DNA of 8,491 nt from an uncultured Lachnospiraceae bacterium (GCA_946633495.1 CAMPAX010000094.1:1-8491); one strand, 5' to 3'. Shown: positions 1-7,316, counted from the stretch's first letter. A program made the numbers and translations. The notes: generated by a model not told the origin, from the sequence alone.

Positions 1-46
1 ATCATGTGCAGAAGGGTGATTGTTTTTTTTAAAAGGGGGTCAGCCT

Positions 47-406
47 ATGGCAGGGATGATGGATAATGAAAATGGACAGATTATGATAGATACTTCTGTA
101 CTGGAGGAATATGCCGGGCATGCCGCACTGGACTGTTTTGGAATCGTCGGAATGGCGGCCATCAGTATGCGGGACGGGCTGGCAAAACTTCTGAAAGGCA
201 GCTCCGTCAGCAAAGGCGTAACGGTAGAGATCAACGAAGACCAGCAGATCACGATCGACTTTCATATCATCGTGGCTTACGGGGTCAGTATCCGAACCGT
301 GGTAAATAATCTGATCAATACGGTAAAGTATCAGGTTGAGGATTATACCAGTATGAAAGTTAAGTCTATCAATGTTTATGTGGAAGGCGTCAGAGAGATT
401 GACTGA
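47..406 (+). CDS. yloU: Asp23/Gls24 family envelope stress response protein
   Basis: This 119-residue protein resembles the Asp23/Gls24 (YloU) family: a short protein with an early segment around GHAALDCFGIVGMA, followed by VTVEINEDQQITIDFHIIV and a late SINVYVEGV strand. Family members are small, mostly cytosolic and often linked to cell-envelope stress; the molecular role of YloU is not settled. The ATG at 47 was chosen because an AAAAGGGGG ribosome binding site (31-39) lies 7 bases upstream; an in-frame TTG at 20 would add nine residues and has no such site. It is directly followed by fakA, the same yloU-yloV pairing as in Bacillus, which strongly supports the identification. No membrane segment is visible. 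A run of eight T (23-30) lies just before the ribosome binding site, but no hairpin precedes it within the window. The function is inferred from family and context. Confidence 0.88.
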   Translation: MAGMMDNENGQIMIDTSVLEEYAGHAALDCFGIVGMAAISMRDGLAKLLKGSSVSKGVTVEINEDQQITIDFHIIVAYGVSIRTVVNNLINTVKYQVEDYTSMKVKSINVYVEGVREID

Positions 407-490
407 GAAACAGGATGCAGGGCAGAACTGCCGGCTTTTTGAGATAGATGAGGATACATGCGTCATGTTTTTCGATTGCATGAACGCAAC

Positions 491-497
491 AAGGAGG
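491..497 (+). promoter_or_regulatory. Ribosome binding site deciding the fakA start (TTG 506)
   Basis: The AAGGAGG at 491-497 is a near-perfect Shine-Dalgarno sequence. It lies only 2 bases before the in-frame ATG at 500 but 8 bases before the in-frame TTG at 506, which is normal spacing. It therefore points to TTG as the initiation codon. Confidence 0.65.
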
Positions 498-505
498 AAA
501 TGAGG

Positions 506-2278
506 TTGAACACGATTGACGCTTTGCTCATGCAGAAGCTCTTTCTTGCAGGAGCGAACAACATCAGCAACAACAAAGAGTACATCAACGAGTTAAATGT
601 GTTCCCGGTACCGGACGGAGATACGGGAACAAATATGACGCTGACCATCATGGCAGCGGCAGCGGATGTGAGGGAACAGACGGAGCCTACCATAGATTCC
701 CTGGCGAAGGCGATCTCGGGCGGATCCCTTAAGGGAGCCCGTGGCAATTCCGGAGTCATTCTTTCCCAGATCTTCCGCGGTTTCTGTAAGGATATCCGGG
801 GGAAAAAGGAACTGACTCTGGTGGATATCGTCTCCGGCTTCGAACGAGGCGTGGAAACCGCTTATAAGGCGGTAATGAAGCCGAAGGAGGGGACGATCCT
901 GACTGTAGCCCGCGGGATATCCGAAAAAGCAAAGGAGCTTTTGATGGAGGATGAGGATTATCCCATGGTGGAATTCGCAGAGCAGGTGGTGGCTTATGGC
1001 GAGGAAGGGCTGGAGCATACCCCCGAGCTGCTGCCGGTACTTGCGGAGGCAGGTGTTGTGGATTCCGGAGGACAGGGACTGATCGAGATCCTTCGGGGAG
1101 TTCTGACCGCCCTTAAAGGCGGGACCGTGGAACTCGCGGGAGCGGATCAGCCGGTGCGCCTTGCAAGGGGAGCCGGAATGCTTGAGGAGGTACCGAAAGC
1201 ACGTCCGGTCTTTGGAGCGGCCAGCGGAAAAGAAGACATTTCCACGGCGGATATCAAGTTCGGATATTGTACGGAGTTCATTATCCTCCTGGAAAAGGAA
1301 CTTCCGGATGAGGAAGTGGAGAGGATCAAGGAGTATCTCTTATCCATCGGGGATTCTCTGGTCTGTGTTGCGGATGAGGAACTGGTGAAGGTGCACGTTC
1401 ATACCAATCATCCGGGCCTTGCTTTTGAGAAAGCATTGGAATACGGTCAGCTCACCAGAATGAAGATCGATAACATGCGGGAAGAGCACTCGGAACGCGT
1501 GGAGATCGAGCAGCGTCGTGCAAAGGAGCAGGAGGAAGCGTTCAAGCAGATCAAACTGGATCGGAAGGGAACTGCCGAGAGTTCGAAGAGTTCCCAGGAA
1601 AAGCCTCAGAAACCGCAGAAAAAATACGGCTTTATTTCGATTGCTGCGGGAAGCGGCCTTGAGGAGATCATGCGGGAGATCGGTGTAGATCATGTGATCT
1701 CCGGCGGACAGACCATGAATCCCAGTACGGAGGACATTCTTCGTGCAGTGGATGAAGTGAATGCCGGAACTGTTTTTGTGCTTCCGAATAACAAAAATAT
1801 CATACTGGCCGCAAATCAGGCCGCAAGCTTATGTAATGATAAGAAGGTACTCGTGATCCCGTCCAGGACCATTCCTCAGGGAATCAGCGCCATGATCGCC
1901 TTCTCCGATGACGCGGCTCCGGACGAGAATCAGCGGAACATGAATTATGCTATCGAAAATGTGAAGACGGGGGAGGTAACATTTTCCGTGCGTGATACTT
2001 CCGTGGACGGTAATTCGATCCTGAAAGGGGACATCATGGGGATCACAGACAGCGGGATCTCTGCCGTGGGCCCCGGGATTCCGGATGTGACCGAGCAGAT
2101 GCTGGATAAGATGATGGATGAGGATGCGTCCCTGATCACCATTTATTATGGAGAAGATACAACGGAAGAGGACGCAAAACAGCTGGAAGAAAAGATCGCC
2201 GAAAAATACCCCGACGTGGAACTGGAACTGCATTTCGGCGGACAGCCCATCTATTACTATATCATTTCGGTGGAGTAA
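506..2278 (+). CDS. fakA: Fatty acid kinase ATP-binding subunit FakA (DAK2/DhaL domain, YloV family)
   Basis: In Firmicutes FakA phosphorylates fatty acids carried by a FakB (DegV-family) partner, making acyl-phosphate for phospholipid synthesis. The 590-residue protein has the full family layout. The N-terminal DhaL-type kinase domain (about 1-200) carries the metal/nucleotide motif PDGDTGTN (D37, D39, N43) and GARGNSG (77-83). The middle domain holds C255 in GYCTEF and H297/H299 in VHVHTNHPG, matching residues I recall as zinc ligands in staphylococcal FakA. A charged, Lys/Glu/Gln/Ser-rich linker runs from about 335 to 373, and a DegV-like C-terminal domain starts near Y374. The TTG start fits the ribosome binding site and gives an N-terminus (MNTIDALLMQKLFLAGANN) that lines up with Bacillus YloV. 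An ATG at 458 would add 16 residues and an ATG at 500 would add two. No FakB gene lies in the window. Confidence 0.93.
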   Translation: MNTIDALLMQKLFLAGANNISNNKEYINELNVFPVPDGDTGTNMTLTIMAAAADVREQTEPTIDSLAKAISGGSLKGARGNSGVILSQIFRGFCKDIRGKKELTLVDIVSGFERGVETAYKAVMKPKEGTILTVARGISEKAKELLMEDEDYPMVEFAEQVVAYGEEGLEHTPELLPVLAEAGVVDSGGQGLIEILRGVLTALKGGTVELAGADQPVRLARGAGMLEEVPKARPVFGAASGKEDISTADIKFGYCTEFIILLEKELPDEEVERIKEYLLSIGDSLVCVADEELVKVHVHTNHPGLAFEKALEYGQLTRMKIDNMREEHSERVEIEQRRAKEQEEAFKQIKLDRKGTAESSKSSQEKPQKPQKKYGFISIAAGSGLEEIMREIGVDHVISGGQTMNPSTEDILRAVDEVNAGTVFVLPNNKNIILAANQAASLCNDKKVLVIPSRTIPQGISAMIAFSDDAAPDENQRNMNYAIENVKTGEVTFSVRDTSVDGNSILKGDIMGITDSGISAVGPGIPDVTEQMLDKMMDEDASLITIYYGEDTTEEDAKQLEEKIAEKYPDVELELHFGGQPIYYYIISVE

Positions 2279-2309
2279 GGAGCTTGTCTGTTCGATTCAT
2301 GACAGCTCC
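2279..2309 (+). other. Hairpin immediately after the fakA stop
   Basis: GGAGC (2279-2283) plus TGTC (2285-2288) pair with GACA (2301-2304) plus GCTCC (2305-2309), leaving one bulged T and a 12-base loop. It starts at the first base after the fakA stop codon. No T-run follows, so it is not a standard intrinsic terminator; it could be a 3'-end-stabilising or processing structure. The role is inferred. Confidence 0.4.
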
Positions 2310-2318
2310 TGACCGACA

Positions 2319-2390
2319 AAAACCACCTGCATGTCATCCTGAGCAAAGCGAAGGATCTTACAGACCCTTCAGCCCCTCAGGATAACGAGG
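2319..2390. repeat. Dispersed structured repeat, copy 1 (CTGAGC-AAGCGAAG type)
   Basis: Bases 2321-2363 match 8311-8353 at 35 of 43 positions without gaps, showing a dispersed repeat. It contains a 5-bp hairpin, ATCCT (2336-2340) with AGGAT (2352-2356), around an 11-base loop. In this copy GTCATCCTGAG (2333-2343) also pairs with CTCAGGATAAC (2376-2386) at 10 of 11 positions, so two alternative folds exist. It occupies most of the 132-base gap between fakA and recG and ends close to the recG ribosome binding site. It contains no open frame of note. From memory, similar TCATTCTGAGCGAAGCGAAG elements are seen in many bacterial genomes; this was not checked. Confidence 0.75.
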
Positions 2391-2410
2391 ACATCATAGA
2401 AGGAGATCAT

Positions 2411-4417
2411 ATGCGGCTGACGGATCCGATAACAACGATCCGAGGTGTCGGAGAGAAAACTGCGGCAGCCTTTCGGAAACTTAAAATCGAGACAGTTCAG
2501 GATCTGATCGAACTGTATCCCAGGCGGTATTTGGGGTATCAGGCGCCGGTTCCCATCCGGGACGCTCCGATACTGGAACGCTGTACCATCCGGGCTACGA
2601 TCTGTACCGCTGTGAAAGTGAACAAGGGACCGCGTTTTGTGGTGATCACTGCCGGGGCCCAGGATGTGTCCGGAAGTGTGGAACTGGTCTGGTTTAATAT
2701 GCCGTTTCTTGCAAATGTTTTGCATAAAGGGGAAACATACTGCTTCACCGGTCTTATCCGGTGGAAGGGGAAAAGGCGCACCATGGAGCAGCCGGAGTAT
2801 TTTACCCCGGGGAAATATCAGGAAATGCGCAGCGTACTGCAGCCGGTTTATCCCCTGTCCGCAGGTGTAAAGAACAGTCAGCTGAGAAAAGCGGTACAGG
2901 AGGCAGGAGAAGTGATCCGTTCCCTGCCGGACCCCCTTCCGGAGTCCGCGAGAGAGGAGTATTCGCTCCTTCCGCTGAACGAAGCCATGTACCGGATCCA
3001 TTTTCCGAAAGATGAGGAATCCCTTGCGGCGGCGGTGCGAAGGCTGGCATTCGATGAATTCTATCGGTTTCTTATGAATGTCCGGGAGCTCCGGGAAGAA
3101 AATGTCCGCCTGATGTCAGCGCATCTTTTGACAGACGAAGCCATTTCAAAGTTAAATGGCTTTCTGGCGGGTCTTCCGTATTCATTAACCAAAGGTCAGA
3201 AGGATGCTTTGGATGATGTGGTACGGGATATGTCCGGCGGCTCCGTGATGAACCGCCTGATCCAGGGCGATGTGGGCTGCGGCAAGACCATAGTGGCAGC
3301 GGCGGCCTTGTTTGTAACGGTTGTTTCCGGATACCAGGGGGCACTTATGGTCCCTACGGAAGTCCTTGCAATGCAGCATTTTCGGGATCTGGAGCAGCTG
3401 TTCCGTCCGTATAAGATCAAGGTGGCACTGCTTACAGGCTCCATGACAGCCCGGGAGAAGCGGGAGGTCTACGAGGAGATAGCGGCCGGAAATGTGCAGA
3501 TCGTGGTCGGTACCCATGCGCTGATCCAGGAGAAGGTGAATTACCGGTCTCTCGGACTTGTGGTTACCGATGAGCAGCATCGGTTCGGTGTCCGGCAGAG
3601 GGAAAAACTGGCAGAGAAGGGAGACCTTCCGCACGTTCTGGTAATGAGCGCCACACCGATCCCGCGGACGCTGGCCATTATCCTGTATGCGGATCTGGAC
3701 ATTTCCCTGATCACGGAACTGCCCGGAGGAAGAAAGAAGATCCTGAACTGTGTGGTGGGTACGGATTATCGTCCCACGGCATATAAATTCATACAAAAGG
3801 AAGTATCCGCGGGGCATCAGGCATACGTGATATGCCCAAAGGTTGAGGATTCCGAGGGAACACCTCTGGAAAATGTAGCCGATTACGCGGATACACTTCG
3901 TTCGGTCTACGGATCCTCAGTCCGCGTGTCGAGTCTTCACGGAAAGATGAAGGAATCGGACAAACAGCAGATCCTGCAGGATTTTACGGACAGAAAGATC
4001 GATGTACTGGTTTCTACCACCGTCATAGAGGTTGGAATCAATAATCCGAATGCAACGGTTATGATGATCGAAGATGCCGAGCGGTTCGGACTGGCCCAGC
4101 TGCATCAGCTGCGTGGCCGTGTTGGGCGCGGAAGTTCCCAGGGATACTGTATATTCATCAATGCAGTTGTGACGCCGGAATCCAGGGAAAGGCTGAAGGT
4201 GCTTGAGGAATCCAATGACGGTTTTCATATTGCGGCGGAAGATCTGAGACTTCGTGGACCCGGGGACTTTTTCGGGGTACGGCAGAGCGGGGATATCATG
4301 TTCCGGCTGGCGGATATTTATCAGCATGCCGATGTTCTGAAAGCGGCACAGGACTGTGTCCTGAAGTATGGTATTCCGAACGACATCAAAGAGAGGATAC
4401 AAGATAAAAATGAGTAA
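2411..4417 (+). CDS. recG: ATP-dependent DNA helicase RecG
   Basis: RecG is a superfamily 2 double-stranded DNA translocase that reverses stalled replication forks and branch-migrates Holliday junctions. The 668-residue length is close to that of Bacillus and E. coli RecG (roughly 680-690). The N-terminal wedge/OB-fold region (about 1-230) begins with a helix-hairpin-helix-like stretch (TTIRGVGEKTAAAF). The helicase core has Walker A GDVGCGKT (286-293, K292), DEQH box (387-390), motif III SAT (413-415) followed by PIPRTLA, and motif VI QLRGRVGRG (566-574). The C-terminal RecG-specific part includes the LRLRGPGDFFGVRQSG segment. The ATG start is supported by AGGAG at 2401-2405. It is the third gene of the yloU-fakA-recG order known from Firmicutes. 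Its stop codon lies inside the start of the downstream cellulase gene. All key motifs are intact. Confidence 0.97.
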   Translation: MRLTDPITTIRGVGEKTAAAFRKLKIETVQDLIELYPRRYLGYQAPVPIRDAPILERCTIRATICTAVKVNKGPRFVVITAGAQDVSGSVELVWFNMPFLANVLHKGETYCFTGLIRWKGKRRTMEQPEYFTPGKYQEMRSVLQPVYPLSAGVKNSQLRKAVQEAGEVIRSLPDPLPESAREEYSLLPLNEAMYRIHFPKDEESLAAAVRRLAFDEFYRFLMNVRELREENVRLMSAHLLTDEAISKLNGFLAGLPYSLTKGQKDALDDVVRDMSGGSVMNRLIQGDVGCGKTIVAAAALFVTVVSGYQGALMVPTEVLAMQHFRDLEQLFRPYKIKVALLTGSMTAREKREVYEEIAAGNVQIVVGTHALIQEKVNYRSLGLVVTDEQHRFGVRQREKLAEKGDLPHVLVMSATPIPRTLAIILYADLDISLITELPGGRKKILNCVVGTDYRPTAYKFIQKEVSAGHQAYVICPKVEDSEGTPLENVADYADTLRSVYGSSVRVSSLHGKMKESDKQQILQDFTDRKIDVLVSTTVIEVGINNPNATVMMIEDAERFGLAQLHQLRGRVGRGSSQGYCIFINAVVTPESRERLKVLEESNDGFHIAAEDLRLRGPGDFFGVRQSGDIMFRLADIYQHADVLKAAQDCVLKYGIPNDIKERIQDKNE

Positions 4418-6080
4418 TGACAACGAAAACAAAGACATTTTGAATCCTGAGACGGAGCAGCAGAAACGCCCTCAGAGTGTCGGACGGGGAGCGAAGATTG
4501 CTATCATAGCTCTTGCGGTCACAGTGGCTTTTCTTCTGGCGATCATCATTTCCGATAAGCTGGGAGAAAAGAAAGACGGTGATACTGTGGCTGACGCCTC
4601 CACAGAGGTTCCAAGAAACACGGAATCTTCGGATTCGGAAGAGGCTTCGGATGAGGTGACCGAAGCAAAGACAGAGGAACCGACCGAGGGGAAGACCGAG
4701 GAAAAAACGGAGAAAGACACGGAAGATGCGACGGGAGAAAAGGTGGAGGCAGAGACCGTGAAAAAGCCGGCCGTATCCGCGGCAGCGAAGGTTTCCGCCG
4801 AATGGGAAAGCGGAAGCAGTTATGTGGTTCAGTACAGTGTGGATGTCAGAAATCAGTCTGCAAAGGAAGTGAAAAAATGGGAGGTCCGTATCCCGGGATA
4901 TAAGGACTCCAAGATGGATAATTCCTGGGGCGCAGAGTTTAAACTGGATGGAGATGTTCTCCTTGCGATACCCGTGGATTATACGGAGAAGGTGGCTCCC
5001 AAGGCTTCCGTTAATTATGGGTATCAGGTGATCTTTAAAAGTAAAGCCGATGCGGCGAAGGTGAAGCTGGATCAGGCAAAAGTCTATATCGACGGTCAGG
5101 AAGTGACGGAAACGGTAGAAGTTCCCGTTGCGGCAAAGGTAGAAAAAAAGAAGGTTCGGGAACCGGAGAACGGTACACCTCTGGAAGTCCACGGCGCATT
5201 ATCCGTAAATGGAACCGACCTGGTGGATCAAAACGGAAAACCCTATCAGCTTCGCGGCGTCAGCACCCATGGGATTGCCTGGTTTCCGCAGTATGTGAAT
5301 AAAGATTCATTCAAGACGTTCCGGGATGAATGGGGCGCAAATCTCATCCGTCTTGCCATGTACACGGGTGAAGGCGGCGGCTACTGTACCGATGGAGATC
5401 AGGATGAATTAAAAGCTCTGGTGGAAAAGGGCGTGGATGCTGCCACGGAGCTGGGAATGTATGTCATCATTGACTGGCATATCCTGAGTGATAACAATCC
5501 GAAGCAGAATCAGGATGAAGCCATTGCTTTCTTCAATGAAATGGCTCAGAAATATGCGGATTATAAGAATGTGCTTTTTGAGATCTGCAATGAACCCAAC
5601 GGCGGAACCTCCTGGTCGGATATCAAGGAGTATGCGGCGGCTGTGATCCCTGTGATCCGGAAATACGCAAAAGATGCGATCATCATCGTGGGGACGCCGA
5701 CCTGGTCCCAGGACGTGGACGCTGCGGCACAGGATCCGATCGAGGATGAGAAGAATCTGATGTATACCCTGCATTTTTATGCGGCAACGCATAAAGAGAA
5801 TCTTCGGGATAAGCTGAAAACTGCCCGGAACGCGGGACTTCCGATCTTTATCTCCGAGTTCAGTATCTGTGATGCATCCGGAAATGGTGGGATCGACTAT
5901 GATTCCGCAGATGCGTGGTTCCAGCTGATCGAGGATGATAATCTGTCCTATGCGGCATGGAATATATCCAATAAAGATGAGTCCTCCGCTCTGATCCGGT
6001 CGGACTGCGAGAAAACCTCCGGCTGGAAGGATGAGGAACTGTCGGATACCGGAATCTGGCTGAAGAACACCATGAAATAA
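4410..6080 (+). CDS. Membrane-anchored GH5 endoglucanase with CBM2-like domain
   Basis: This 556-residue protein is predicted to hydrolyse beta-1,4-glucan at the cell surface. Residues 1-29 form a short N-terminus ending in basic residues, followed by one hydrophobic helix (30-48) with no clear signal-peptidase site, suggesting a type II anchor with the enzyme outside. Residues 50-119 are a Thr/Glu/Lys/Ser-rich linker, probably a wall-spanning spacer. Residues 120-230 resemble CBM2 (W132, W157, W173, then VAPKASVNYGYQV). From about 252 the chain is a GH5 catalytic domain, probably subfamily 2: RGVSTHGIAWF, VIIDWHIL, CNEPNGG with acid/base E395, YTLHFYAATHK with H455 and Y457, and ISEFSICDASGNGG with nucleophile E483. 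The ATG at 4410 overlaps the last 8 bases of recG, and only a weak GAGAGG (4391-4396) precedes it, so translation is probably coupled. An ATG at 4368 would add 14 residues. Substrate specificity is inferred from the family. Confidence 0.92.
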   Translation: MSNDNENKDILNPETEQQKRPQSVGRGAKIAIIALAVTVAFLLAIIISDKLGEKKDGDTVADASTEVPRNTESSDSEEASDEVTEAKTEEPTEGKTEEKTEKDTEDATGEKVEAETVKKPAVSAAAKVSAEWESGSSYVVQYSVDVRNQSAKEVKKWEVRIPGYKDSKMDNSWGAEFKLDGDVLLAIPVDYTEKVAPKASVNYGYQVIFKSKADAAKVKLDQAKVYIDGQEVTETVEVPVAAKVEKKKVREPENGTPLEVHGALSVNGTDLVDQNGKPYQLRGVSTHGIAWFPQYVNKDSFKTFRDEWGANLIRLAMYTGEGGGYCTDGDQDELKALVEKGVDAATELGMYVIIDWHILSDNNPKQNQDEAIAFFNEMAQKYADYKNVLFEICNEPNGGTSWSDIKEYAAAVIPVIRKYAKDAIIIVGTPTWSQDVDAAAQDPIEDEKNLMYTLHFYAATHKENLRDKLKTARNAGLPIFISEFSICDASGNGGIDYDSADAWFQLIEDDNLSYAAWNISNKDESSALIRSDCEKTSGWKDEELSDTGIWLKNTMK

Positions 6081-6105
6081 CCGGAATAAAAATGAGGAGA
6101 TTTAT

Positions 6106-6684
6106 ATGAGAGTTATCGCAGGCACGAGACGAAGCCTTCCCTTGAAAAGTCTGGAAGGGGATGCAACTCGTCCCACCGCCGATCGTTATAAGGAAACCCT
6201 GTTCAATGTCCTGCAGACGGATATTCCGGGGGCACGCTTCCTGGATCTTTTTGCCGGCAGCGGAGCCATCGGTATCGAGGCACTGTCCAGAGGAGCAAGA
6301 CATGCGGTTTTTGTGGAAAACAGCAGAAAAGCACTGGCGGTGATCAAGGAGAATATTCATTTTACAAAATTTGAAGATGAATCTGATCTGATCCTTTCCG
6401 ATGCAGTCTCCTATGTGAGAGGACTTTCTGTTGTGGATTTTGATGTGATCTTCATCGATCCCCCATATAACAACGAGCTGGAGAAGGCTGTGCTGGATAT
6501 TCTGGACAGGAAAAAGTTTCGAAATACCAATGTCCGGATCGTTGTGGAAGCATCATTGGAGCAGAGCTTTGATTTCCTGGAATATACACAATTCGTCATA
6601 GAAAAGGTAAAAGCATATAAGACGAATAAGCATATTTTTCTTCGGCTGAGAGAGTGTGTGGAACAGGATATACATGAGGTATGA
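6106..6684 (+). CDS. rsmD: 16S rRNA (guanine(966)-N2)-methyltransferase RsmD
   Basis: RsmD transfers a methyl group from S-adenosylmethionine to N2 of G966 (E. coli numbering) of 16S rRNA in the small-subunit precursor. The 192-residue protein begins with the typical MRVIAGTRRSLPL and has the conserved TRPTADRYKETLFNVL segment. The SAM-binding motif I is DLFAGSGAIGIEALSRGA (starting at D47), and the catalytic N2-methyltransferase motif is DPPY (118-121). Length and domain content match the family. The ATG is supported by GAGGAG at 6094-6099 with a 6-base spacer. It lies 25 bases after the cellulase gene and just ahead of coaD, the rsmD-coaD pairing common in Firmicutes (ylbH-ylbI in Bacillus). 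Nothing is missing. Confidence 0.95.
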   Translation: MRVIAGTRRSLPLKSLEGDATRPTADRYKETLFNVLQTDIPGARFLDLFAGSGAIGIEALSRGARHAVFVENSRKALAVIKENIHFTKFEDESDLILSDAVSYVRGLSVVDFDVIFIDPPYNNELEKAVLDILDRKKFRNTNVRIVVEASLEQSFDFLEYTQFVIEKVKAYKTNKHIFLRLRECVEQDIHEV

Positions 6685-6743
6685 TTCGGGTGACTGAGAA
6701 AGGGAGCGTGAAAGCGCAAGGCAGGAAAATAAGGAGAATATGG

Positions 6744-7316
6744 ATGAATACAGTTGTTTATCCGGGAAGCTTTGATCCCGTTACGGTGGGACATATGGAT
6801 CTGATCCGTCGTGCCGCGGGGATCTTCGATCATGTGATCGTCGGGGTCCTGGTCAACTCCGATAAAAAATCACCGTTGTTTTCTTTGGAAGAACGTGTTA
6901 TTATGTTGAGAGATGCATGCAAGGACATAGAGAATGTATCTGTCGAGTGCTTTGACGGTCTTTTGATCGACTTTGTACGTGCAAAAGGATCAAAAACCAT
7001 TATCCGGGGGCTCAGGGAGCTGATGGATTTTGAAATGGAGCTGCAGATGGCGCAGGTGAATCGGATCGCTTCCGTCGGTGGTATGGATACATCCGGTGGA
7101 CTGGATGCCTCCGAAACGGAAGGATTTTCGGAGAGTTCCGAAAGTCAGTACCGGGATGCGATAGAAACCCTGTTCCTTCCGACAGATCCCAGGTACTCGA
7201 ATGTGAGTTCATCCGTGGTCCGGGAGTATGCGAGATATGGTGTATCACTTTCCGGATTTGTTCCGGAAAATGTGCTTTCTGCCATGAAGGCCAAAGGAAT
7301 CATTCGGAATTCTTAA
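6744..7316 (+). CDS. coaD: Pantetheine-phosphate adenylyltransferase (PPAT) with internal insertion
   Basis: CoaD joins 4'-phosphopantetheine and ATP to give dephospho-CoA, the penultimate step of coenzyme A synthesis. The N-terminus YPGSFDPVTVGH (6-17) has the nucleotidyltransferase TxGH motif (T14 to H17). IIRGLRELMDFEMELQMAQVNR and, late in the chain, SSSVVRE and GFVPENV are conserved family segments. The protein has 190 residues, whereas bacterial CoaD is usually about 160. The excess is a Gly/Ser/Asp/Glu-rich insertion: 32 residues (108-139) lie between NR (106-107) and IETLFL (140-145), where the family normally has about five. The ATG at 6744 has AAGGAG (6731-6736) 7 bases upstream. 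An in-frame ATG at 6681, overlapping the rsmD stop, would add 21 mostly basic residues but lacks a usable ribosome binding site. Function is very likely kept, as all motifs flank the insertion. Confidence 0.95.
   Translation: MNTVVYPGSFDPVTVGHMDLIRRAAGIFDHVIVGVLVNSDKKSPLFSLEERVIMLRDACKDIENVSVECFDGLLIDFVRAKGSKTIIRGLRELMDFEMELQMAQVNRIASVGGMDTSGGLDASETEGFSESSESQYRDAIETLFLPTDPRYSNVSSSVVREYARYGVSLSGFVPENVLSAMKAKGIIRNS
7077..7112 (+). repeat. 18-bp imperfect tandem duplication inside coaD
   Basis: Bases 7077-7094 and 7095-7112 match at 14 of 18 positions and encode GGMDTS and GGLDAS in the same frame. The pair lies within the CoaD-specific insertion and suggests the insertion grew partly by local in-frame duplication. 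Confidence 0.6.

Noticed and set aside
421..440. GGCAGAACTGCC followed by TTTTT between yloU and fakA, resembling a terminator.
   Set aside because: A realistic loop leaves only a 4-bp stem, and the T-run is separated from it by GGC; too weak to call a terminator or attenuator.
29..481. Long minus-strand open frame opposite yloU.
   Set aside because: It is antisense to a clear family gene, has no ribosome binding site or recognisable motif, and its content is explained by the + strand codons.
4410..6080. The cellulase as part of a mobile element.
   Set aside because: No transposase, integrase, terminal repeats or target duplication is visible around it, and its codon use looks like its neighbours by eye.
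6681..6743. Upstream coaD start at ATG 6681 overlapping the rsmD stop as ATGA.
   Set aside because: The added 21 residues are not part of the CoaD family, and the only GAGG is 1 base from the ATG; the start at 6744 has a proper ribosome binding site.
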